Source: Flavobacteriaceae bacterium
GTDB taxonomy: Bacteria; Bacteroidota; Bacteroidia; Flavobacteriales; Flavobacteriaceae
Length of the DNA: 14,566 bases
Direction: 5' to 3'
Assembly: GCA_018608735.1 (NCBI GenBank)
Contig: JABAYZ010000169.1
Span: 1-14,566, forward strand
In this document: piece after piece, positions 7,299-13,565 of the stretch
Position numbering within the stretch: position 1 is the stretch's first letter
Layout of the letters: each line of letters starts with the position of its first letter
Notes under the pieces: model-generated
Told to the model about the DNA's origin: nothing
What the model saw: only the letters and a program-made list of their open reading frames with translations
The model's database searches: none
Made by a program: the position numbers and the translations under genes

Positions 7299-9320
7299 AT
7301 GAAAATATTAAAATATATATTAAGTTTAACTTTAGTCTTCGGTATAAGTTGTGCTAAAGACGATAACGATCTGAGTTTTTTAGATAGAGTAGCTGCCCCG
7401 ACAAATGTGTCAGCACAATTTCTGATAACTCAAGACAACACAGGATTGGTTACGATCACTCCAAACTCCGACGGAGGTGTTTCCTACAACATGACTCTTG
7501 GAGATCCGAATGTAGAGGCTATGAATTTAGACCAAGGAAAAAATGTTCAGCATACTTATGACGAAGGTACTTATACAGTTACTACTGAAGCTATAGGGAT
7601 CACGGGACTAAAGACCTTGGTTTCTCAAGAACTGGTGGTTTCGTTTAGAGCCCCAGAGAATTTAGTAATCACTACAGAGATTGACTCTTCCAATCCATTT
7701 AAAGTCAATGTGTCTGCAACTGCAGATTATGCGGCCTCATTTTTAGTGTACTTTGATACGACTAATACCGATGAAACTCCAACACCACTGATGTTAGACA
7801 GCACAGTAAGTTTTGAGTATCCTTTGGTAGGAGATTATACCATTAAAGTCGTCGCTTTAAGTGGTGGTACAGAAGTCACTGAAGCCACAGAGGTGGTTAC
7901 CATATCAACTCCAACCCAATTGCCTATTGACTTTGAAGTTTTTGATTCTACAGTATTTATTGGATTTGGAGGCGCTTCAGCAGCAGTGGTAGATAATCCA
8001 GATACGAATGGAAATATTTCTTCTAAAGTCGCTCAAGTTATTAAAGGAACTCCCGAACCTTGGGCTGGAAATGTGATTACAACATCTGCTCCAATAGACT
8101 TTAGTACTAAAAAAATAATTAAGTTAGATGTATGGTCGCCACGTCCTGGAGGGAAGCTGACTTTTAAGTTAGAAAATCTTGACGATAGTGACAACTACAT
8201 AGAAAAAGAAGTTACCCTTGTAGGAAATAGTGCTTGGGAAGAAGTTTCAATTGACTTTAGCGACATTGATGTCTCACAATCCTATCAAAAATTAGTATGG
8301 TTCTTTGATTTTGGAACAGTGGGAGATGGAAGTGCCGATTGGACGTTTTATGTAGATAATATTAAGCAAGCTTTTCCTTCAACAGGTGGATTTGAAAAAC
8401 AGATAATTGAAAATTTTGAAGGTACCGCTCCAACATTATTACCTTTTGGAAATGCAGCTGCAGAAGTTGTTACTTTGAATGATCTACCATCAGGTTTAGG
8501 GGTTGTTACTGCTAATGTGGGACAATTTTTAAAACCAACAGGAGCTGAAGTATGGGCAGGAGTCACTCAGGAACTGACCACACCTTTAGATCTAGATACT
8601 TATAATAACATAAGAGTTAAAACATGGTCTCCAAAAACTGAAGCTGTGGTAAAAGTAAAGCTAGAGAATGCTGATGCGAGTATCGTTTTTGAAGTTGATA
8701 ACACTACAACAATCTTGAATGCTTGGGAAGAGTTAACGTATGATTTTAGTGCAGCACCAGCTGCTGAATACGTAAAGGTTGTAATCTTCTTTGATTTTGG
8801 TGTTGGTGGAGATGATTCAGTCTATTATTATGATGATATACAATTAATTAATAATGGGACATCACCATTAGTTTTTGAAGACTTTGAAGCTGAACCAGCA
8901 TTATTACCTTTTGGAAACGCAACTTCTGAAGTTATCACTTTAGATGATTTACCATCAGGTTTAGGAAATGTTTCTGTAAAGGTTGCTCAATTCACGAAAC
9001 CAACAGGAGCAGAGGTATGGGCTGGGGTCACTCGAGAACTAGCAACACCTTTAGATTTAGATGCTTATGGTAATATAAGTGTGCAAACATGGTCTCCAAA
9101 AATTGGAGCTGTGGTAAAAGTTAAGCTAGAGAATGCTGATGCGAGCATCGTTTTTGAAGTTGATAAGACTACAACAACCTTAAATGCTTGGGAAGAGTTA
9201 GTGTATGATTTTAGCGCAGCACCAGCTGCTGATTATGTAAAGGTTGTAATTTTCTTTGATTTTGGTGTTGGTGGAGATAATTCTGTGTACTACTTTGATG
9301 ATTACACACTTACCGATTAA
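7299..9320 (+). CDS. Multimodular surface glycan-binding lipoprotein (SusE/SGBP position) with three CBM-like repeats
   Basis: Probable surface glycan-binding protein in the slot of SusE or other accessory binders. It has 673 residues. The lipoprotein signal ends FGISC with the cysteine at 18, followed by AKDDND, which resembles the Bacteroidota lipoprotein export signal (K/Q then acidic residues). Two PKD/FnIII-like domains follow (about 32-115 and 117-200). Three beta-rich modules come next: module 1 at about 211-357, module 2 at 371-523, module 3 at 527-673. All share an FExF/FExxE opening, a WAG motif, a WSPK/WSPR motif, WEE..YDFS or WEE..IDFS, and a FFDFG...DD/DN ending. Modules 2 and 3 are about four fifths identical and very similar in DNA (period 465 bp). 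No catalytic residues of a known hydrolase are apparent. Carbohydrate binding is inferred from context and fold-like features, not from a named family. The gene starts 19 bases after susD, and AGAGAG just before the ATG may act as a ribosome binding site. Confidence 0.85.
   Translation: MKILKYILSLTLVFGISCAKDDNDLSFLDRVAAPTNVSAQFLITQDNTGLVTITPNSDGGVSYNMTLGDPNVEAMNLDQGKNVQHTYDEGTYTVTTEAIGITGLKTLVSQELVVSFRAPENLVITTEIDSSNPFKVNVSATADYAASFLVYFDTTNTDETPTPLMLDSTVSFEYPLVGDYTIKVVALSGGTEVTEATEVVTISTPTQLPIDFEVFDSTVFIGFGGASAAVVDNPDTNGNISSKVAQVIKGTPEPWAGNVITTSAPIDFSTKKIIKLDVWSPRPGGKLTFKLENLDDSDNYIEKEVTLVGNSAWEEVSIDFSDIDVSQSYQKLVWFFDFGTVGDGSADWTFYVDNIKQAFPSTGGFEKQIIENFEGTAPTLLPFGNAAAEVVTLNDLPSGLGVVTANVGQFLKPTGAEVWAGVTQELTTPLDLDTYNNIRVKTWSPKTEAVVKVKLENADASIVFEVDNTTTILNAWEELTYDFSAAPAAEYVKVVIFFDFGVGGDDSVYYYDDIQLINNGTSPLVFEDFEAEPALLPFGNATSEVITLDDLPSGLGNVSVKVAQFTKPTGAEVWAGVTRELATPLDLDAYGNISVQTWSPKIGAVVKVKLENADASIVFEVDKTTTTLNAWEELVYDFSAAPAADYVKVVIFFDFGVGGDNSVYYFDDYTLTD
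8409..9317 (+). repeat. In-frame tandem duplication of a 155-aa module (465-bp period)
   Basis: Copy A runs from about 8409 to 8868 and copy B from about 8877 to 9317. Aligned landmarks, such as ACCTTTTGGAAA/C at 8441 and 8906 and GCTGTGGTAAAAG at 8643 and 9108, keep a constant 465-bp offset. The only gap I see is 3 bp near the start of the units. Long stretches in the second half are nearly identical, including third codon positions, which indicates recent duplication or gene conversion. Module 1 (about 7929-8370) is a much more diverged relative. Confidence 0.93.
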
Positions 9321-9358
9321 ATTAATATAAAATGAGATTAAATATAAAATCATATAAA

Positions 9359-10246
9359 ATGAAAAACATAAAAAACACATTAGGACTTTTCCTTTTTCTG
9401 GCACTTCTGATGAGTTGTCAAGAAGATGACCATACTATAGGAGAAATTAATGCACCTAGCAACATTGAAATCACGGCAACTTATATGGATGATGGAACGG
9501 AATCTGCTGGTCCGGGATTGGGAAGTGGTGTTGTAGAGTTTACGGCCTCTGCAACCAATGCAACTGCATATCACTTTGTAATTCAGGGTGTACAATCACT
9601 TCAAAAAGATGGAGTTTTGTCACATAATTTTACCTTACTAGGGACTAATACCTATGCGGTTACTGTAATTGCTTATGGTACTGGCGGTAGCTCCTCAAGC
9701 AAGACATTCGAAGTTGATGTTTTGGCATTATACGAACCTCCTGCAGATTTGCTAGAAATGCTCCATGCAAATAGTTCAAGAACTTGGAAAATAGCTTCTG
9801 AAGTTGATAAGCATTTTGGATTAGGACCTGTCAATGGAACATCCAATGCTGAATGGTATGGTGCAGGACCAGGAGATAAAGCAGGTACAGGTATGTATGA
9901 CGATAGATATACGTTTAACGCGGATGGCACCTTCACCCACGACGTAGGCCCGGATGGTTTTGTTTTTGGTCGCGAGGTTTTAATTGACGAACTAGGAGGG
10001 TCCGGAGGCATCGCCAACGGCGCAGATATAGAACAATATGGTTTTAGTTCATACGATGCTAATTTTTCACTAACAGCACCAGGTGGCAAAGAAACTATCA
10101 ACCTAAGTGGCTTAGCTTTTGTTGGATATTACGCTGGAGGAAATCATAAATATCAAATTCTAAGTCGTTCGGCAAATGAAATGATAATTCATACAACCGA
10201 TGGAAACAGTGAGTTTGATTGGTGGTTTACTCTTATTCCTGAATAA
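9359..10246 (+). CDS. PKD-like surface lipoprotein of the PUL, second accessory binder
   Basis: Second accessory surface lipoprotein, last gene of the susC operon, about 295 residues from the chosen start. An in-frame ATG at 9332 would add MRLNIKSYK; I prefer the ATG at 9359 because MKNIKN begins a standard lipoprotein signal that ends LLMSC with the cysteine at 20 in this numbering. After it comes QEDDH, an acidic stretch that fits surface export. Next is a PKD-like domain (about 31-128, with TNTYAVTVIAYGTGG), related in style to the first domains of the upstream protein. The C-terminal half (about 130-295) starts LLEMLHANSSRTWKI and has DDRYTFNADGTF, repeated Gly/aromatic patches and ends FDWWFTLIPE. 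I do not recognise a named family for this half. It is beta- and tryptophan-rich, which suits glycan binding or a lipocalin-like barrel. No catalytic motif is seen. Confidence 0.82.
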   Translation: MKNIKNTLGLFLFLALLMSCQEDDHTIGEINAPSNIEITATYMDDGTESAGPGLGSGVVEFTASATNATAYHFVIQGVQSLQKDGVLSHNFTLLGTNTYAVTVIAYGTGGSSSSKTFEVDVLALYEPPADLLEMLHANSSRTWKIASEVDKHFGLGPVNGTSNAEWYGAGPGDKAGTGMYDDRYTFNADGTFTHDVGPDGFVFGREVLIDELGGSGGIANGADIEQYGFSSYDANFSLTAPGGKETINLSGLAFVGYYAGGNHKYQILSRSANEMIIHTTDGNSEFDWWFTLIPE

Positions 10247-10288
10247 AATTAGGGATATACAAAGGAGACTGTCTTAAAAGTAAAAAAT

Positions 10289-10351
10289 CGGTTAATCTGA
10301 ATTTAATTCATATAGACAAAGTAAACCCTTTTCAGATAGCCCGCTTTTTTT
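10289..10351 (+). terminator. Terminator-like hairpin 1 after the susC operon
   Basis: Arms 10289-10301 and 10331-10343 pair as AATCTGAA-type 7 bp (ATCTGAA/TTCAGAT) plus CGG/CCG, with a 3x3 internal loop between them and a 29-base apical loop. The T run CTTTTTTT (10344-10351) follows at once. The T-tract and position 43 bases after the stop codon at 10246 support a terminator. The large loop weakens the call. Confidence 0.45.
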
Positions 10352-10359
10352 AATAAATT

Positions 10360-10400
10360 AACATCCCTCATATACTTTTTATGGGGGATGTTTAATTTTA
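10360..10400 (+). terminator. Terminator-like hairpin 2 between the susC operon and GH3
   Basis: A 12-bp stem AACATCCCTCAT (10360-10371) pairs with ATGGGGGATGTT (10381-10392). All pairs are Watson-Crick except one T-G wobble, and the loop is 9 bases. TTAATTTTATA follows. It is the strongest hairpin in the window. It should separate the binding operon from the enzyme operon, perhaps in tandem with the hairpin just upstream. Confidence 0.7.
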
Positions 10401-10454
10401 TAGTATTCCCTCAAACAGCTTGATACATTTTATGTCATTTTCTTTTTTAATAGC

Positions 10455-10462
10455 TAACTTTG
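10455..10462 (+). promoter_or_regulatory. Promoter -7 box of the GH3-GH16 operon
   Basis: TAACTTTG is a perfect match to the Bacteroidota -7 box TAnnTTTG, 36 bases before the GH3 ATG and downstream of the two hairpins. The nearest clear TTG (10420-10422) is farther upstream than usual for a -33 element. The box lies within a 7-bp direct repeat GCTAACT (10453-10459 and 10462-10468), and a 12-bp palindrome ACTTATATAAGT (10474-10485) sits just downstream; either could be a control site. Confidence 0.6.
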
Positions 10463-10498
10463 CTAACTAGGAAACTTATATAAGTCTATACCAATAAA

Positions 10499-12796
10499 AT
10501 GAAAAAAATAAATTTACTAGTTCCAATTATGTCCTGTCTGATCCTATTAAGTTCTTGTCAAAACTCTAATAAAACTATCTCAGAAGCCAGGAGTTCCTCT
10601 GTAACCTCAGTTTTAGATATAGAGCAAAAAGTAGACTCTATATTGAAACTGATGACCCTTGAAGAAAAGGTCGGTCAAATGAATCAATACAATGGGTTTT
10701 GGGACGTTACAGGACCAGTACCTAGCCAGGGAAATGCGGCAAAAAAATACGAACACCTTCGCAAAGGCTATGTCGGATCGATGCTCAACCTTAGAGGCGT
10801 TAAAACTGTTCGAAAAATTCAAAAAATTGCTGTAGAAGAAACCCGTTTGGGCATCCCTTTAATTATTGGGTTTGATGTCATTCATGGCTATGAAACACTC
10901 AGCCCAATTCCGCTGGCAGAATCTGCAAGTTGGGATTTAGAAGCCATCAAAACATCAGCCGAAGTCGCTGCAGAAGAAGCAGCAGCGGCCGGGATAAACT
11001 GGACTTTTGCACCCATGGTTGATATCTCGCGTGATGCGCGCTGGGGTCGTGTCATGGAAGGTGCTGGAGAAGATCCATACCTAGGCTCAAAAATTGCATT
11101 CGCAAGAGTAAAAGGCTTTCAAGGATCAGATTTGTCAAAACACAATACACTTGCAGCTTGTGCAAAACACTTTGCGGCCTATGGCTTTGCAGAATCTGGA
11201 AGAGAATATAACACCGTGGATATAGGAACATCCACTTTAAACAACATAGTTTTCCCACCCTTTCAAGCCACCATTGATGCAGGCGTCAGAACGTTTATGA
11301 ATGCTTTTAATGAACTCAATGGAATTCCCGTAACAGGAAATACATACTTACAAAGAGACATTCTTAAAGATAAATGGAAATTTGATGGATTTGTAGTCTC
11401 CGATTGGGGCTCCATCGAAGAGATGACAGCTCATGGCCATGCAAAAGACAATAAGCATGCTGCCGAAATTGCGGCCAATGCAGGGTCTGATATGGATATG
11501 GAATCCTATGCCTATGTTAATGAATTGGCTGCCCTAGTCAGAGAAGGAAAAGTCAAAGAAGCCTACATTGATGATGCTGCTAGACGAATTTTACGTGTTA
11601 AATTTGAATTAGGTCTTTTTGAAGATCCATATAAATATTGCGACGAACAACGCGAAAAAGAAGTGATCGGACAACAAGCGTTTCATGATGCCTGTTTAGA
11701 CATGGCCAAAAAATCAATTGTACTTTTAAAGAACCAAAATCAACTTTTACCTCTAAAAAAACATGGCCAAAAAATTGCCTTAATTGGTGCCTTAGCATCC
11801 GATAAAACAAGCCCTCTTGGAAACTGGAGAACTGCTGCTAAAGATAATACCGCAGTATCTGTTTTAGAAGGTATGCAAGTCTACACAGGAAACCAACTCA
11901 CTTACGCCAAAGGCGCAGATGTGAGCATAGGTCAAACGAAATTCGTTGATGAAGTCAAAATAAACACCACCGATAAAAGTGAATTTCCGCAAGCCATCGC
12001 AGTAGCCAAAACAGCGGATGTTGTAGTGATGGTACTAGGAGAAGTAGGCTATCAAAGTGGAGAAGCCAGAAGCCGTACAGAACTCGGACTACCAGGAGTA
12101 CAACAAGAACTTTTGGAAGCCATTTATAAGGTCAATAAAAATATTGTTTTAGTTTTAAATAACGGAAGACCCTTAGTCTTAAACTGGCATCAAGAACACC
12201 TTCCAGCAATTGTAGAAGCGTGGCAATTGGGAACTCAAAGTGGAAACGCGATAGCACAAGTCCTTTATGGCGATTACAATCCAAGTGGAAAATTGCCAAT
12301 GAGTTTTCCAAGAGCATTGGGTCAGGTTCCGATTTATTATAATCACAAGAACACAGGCCGCCCATTAATACCAATACCCAACAACGTATTTTGGTCCCAT
12401 TATCAAGATGTAGAAAACACTCCTTTATATCCTTTCGGATATGGATTAAGCTATACCTCATTTGAATACAGTGAACTTCAAGTTAAAGTCGTTTCTGATA
12501 CTGAAGTAAACGTATCAGTGACACTCAAAAACTCTGGAAAATTTACAGGAAAAGAAGTCGTACAATTGTATATCAAAGACCATTATGCGAGTGTCACACG
12601 CCCTGTAAGAGAATTAAAAGGGTTTGAATTGGTCAGTCTTAACCCAAACGAAAGTAAAAAAATCGAATTCACTCTTTCAGAAAAAGAACTGGGATTTTAT
12701 GATAATCAAGGAAACTTTATTGTAGAGCCAGGAGATTTTTCAATTTTTGTTGGTGGGGATTCAAACACAAGCCTTCAATCTAAAATTACATTATAA
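10499..12796 (+). CDS. bglX: GH3 family beta-glucosidase, lipoprotein (BglX-like)
   Basis: Exo-acting retaining beta-glucosidase that releases glucose from the non-reducing end of beta-gluco-oligosaccharides. It has 765 residues, the usual GH3 length. The lipoprotein signal ends LLSSC with the cysteine at 20, followed by QNSNKT without acidic residues, so it probably stays on the periplasmic side. The N-terminal TIM-barrel domain (about 45-380) carries the conserved KH pair (Lys223, His224) and the nucleophile Asp302 in FVVSDWGS. The second domain (about 400-620) contains GEARSRTELGLPG, where Glu522 is the likely acid/base. A C-terminal fibronectin-III-like domain follows (about 660-765, with GKEVVQLYIKD and RPVRELKGFE). 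The gene has its own promoter and is followed without any gap by GH16. Action on laminari-oligosaccharides is inferred from that partner; other beta-linked glucosides are possible. Confidence 0.96.
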   Translation: MKKINLLVPIMSCLILLSSCQNSNKTISEARSSSVTSVLDIEQKVDSILKLMTLEEKVGQMNQYNGFWDVTGPVPSQGNAAKKYEHLRKGYVGSMLNLRGVKTVRKIQKIAVEETRLGIPLIIGFDVIHGYETLSPIPLAESASWDLEAIKTSAEVAAEEAAAAGINWTFAPMVDISRDARWGRVMEGAGEDPYLGSKIAFARVKGFQGSDLSKHNTLAACAKHFAAYGFAESGREYNTVDIGTSTLNNIVFPPFQATIDAGVRTFMNAFNELNGIPVTGNTYLQRDILKDKWKFDGFVVSDWGSIEEMTAHGHAKDNKHAAEIAANAGSDMDMESYAYVNELAALVREGKVKEAYIDDAARRILRVKFELGLFEDPYKYCDEQREKEVIGQQAFHDACLDMAKKSIVLLKNQNQLLPLKKHGQKIALIGALASDKTSPLGNWRTAAKDNTAVSVLEGMQVYTGNQLTYAKGADVSIGQTKFVDEVKINTTDKSEFPQAIAVAKTADVVVMVLGEVGYQSGEARSRTELGLPGVQQELLEAIYKVNKNIVLVLNNGRPLVLNWHQEHLPAIVEAWQLGTQSGNAIAQVLYGDYNPSGKLPMSFPRALGQVPIYYNHKNTGRPLIPIPNNVFWSHYQDVENTPLYPFGYGLSYTSFEYSELQVKVVSDTEVNVSVTLKNSGKFTGKEVVQLYIKDHYASVTRPVRELKGFELVSLNPNESKKIEFTLSEKELGFYDNQGNFIVEPGDFSIFVGGDSNTSLQSKITL

Positions 12797-13561
12797 ATGA
12801 TTATACGAGTAGTACTAACCCTGTTTATGGTTTTATATTTTAAACCCCAAGACACTTTAAATAAAAACCTCCTATTTTCGGACGAATTTAATGAAGAGAC
12901 ATTAGACTTAAGTCGTTGGTCTTATGAGCTTGGTGACGGCTGCCCAAACCTCTGTGGTTGGGGTAATAATGAGCGGCAAATCTATACTCAAAACAACATA
13001 TCTATAGTCAATAATCAACTTGTCATTTCTGCAACTAAACAAGGAGATCGCTACTATTCAGGCCGAATCACAACCAAAGATAAATTCGAATTTAAATACG
13101 GCACTGTTGAAGTCAAAGCACAGCTTCCAAAAGGCAAAGGACTATGGCCTGCGATATGGATGTTAGGCCATGATATTGATACTCAGAGCTGGCCAGCCTG
13201 TGGCGAAATTGACATTATGGAGTATGTCGGAAAAACCCCTGGAGAAATTCATACCACATTACATACCCCCGATAGTTTTGGTAAGTCTATCAACACCAAA
13301 ATCACAACTATAGAAACTATTGAAAATGGGTTTCATGTTTATAAGACCAAGTGGGATGCCGATCAAATTCAATTTTATATTGATGATGTACTTGTATATA
13401 CCTTTTCGCCAGAAATTAAAGATGACAACACATGGCCGTTTAATAAGCCGTTTTATCTTATTTTAAATATGGCGATTGGAGGAAGTTTTGGCGGTCCAGA
13501 AGTGGACAATTCCATTTTTCCAAAAGAATTTAGTATTGATTACGTAAAAGTATATCAATAG
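12797..13561 (+). CDS. GH16 endo-beta-1,3-glucanase (laminarinase type)
   Basis: Retaining endo-beta-glucanase of family GH16, probably cutting beta-1,3 (or mixed 1,3-1,4) glucan. It has 254 residues, a single catalytic domain. The hallmark ExDxxE motif is present in GEIDIMEYVG: Glu137 nucleophile, Asp139 assistant, Glu142 acid/base, preceded by the conserved GLWPAIWMLG. Other family features are WGNNERQIYT near residue 55 and the closing FSIDYVKVYQ. There are three cysteines (49, 53, 135), with Cys135 next to the active site. The N-terminus (MIIRVVLTLFMVLYF) is hydrophobic but short, and has no lipobox and no clear cleavage site, so export as a soluble or N-anchored protein is likely but uncertain. 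The ATG directly abuts the GH3 stop (TAAATG), which suggests translational coupling. No sorting domain or binding module is attached. Confidence 0.95.
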   Translation: MIIRVVLTLFMVLYFKPQDTLNKNLLFSDEFNEETLDLSRWSYELGDGCPNLCGWGNNERQIYTQNNISIVNNQLVISATKQGDRYYSGRITTKDKFEFKYGTVEVKAQLPKGKGLWPAIWMLGHDIDTQSWPACGEIDIMEYVGKTPGEIHTTLHTPDSFGKSINTKITTIETIENGFHVYKTKWDADQIQFYIDDVLVYTFSPEIKDDNTWPFNKPFYLILNMAIGGSFGGPEVDNSIFPKEFSIDYVKVYQ

Positions 13562-13565
13562 ATTT

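Noticed and set aside
8409..9317. CRISPR or other short-spacer array from the repeated DNA
   Set aside because: The period is 465 bp, the repeat is translated in frame with no spacers, and there are no cas genes.
7299..9320. Reading the three repeats as a hydrolase or as T9SS-exported protein
   Set aside because: No catalytic acid pair in a known family context and no C-terminal sorting domain are visible; the chain ends with the third module.
9332..9358. Upstream ATG for the second accessory lipoprotein
   Set aside because: The extra residues MRLNIKSYK would precede an already complete lipoprotein signal; the ATG at 9359 gives the usual short, charged n-region.
9673..10101. 142-residue open frame on the minus strand
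   Set aside because: It lies wholly inside the accessory lipoprotein gene, is Pro/Ser-rich, and has no domain or separate promoter; it is a shadow of the coding strand.
12132..12461. 109-residue open frame on the minus strand
   Set aside because: It is fully inside the GH3 gene, whose conserved family motifs explain the sequence.
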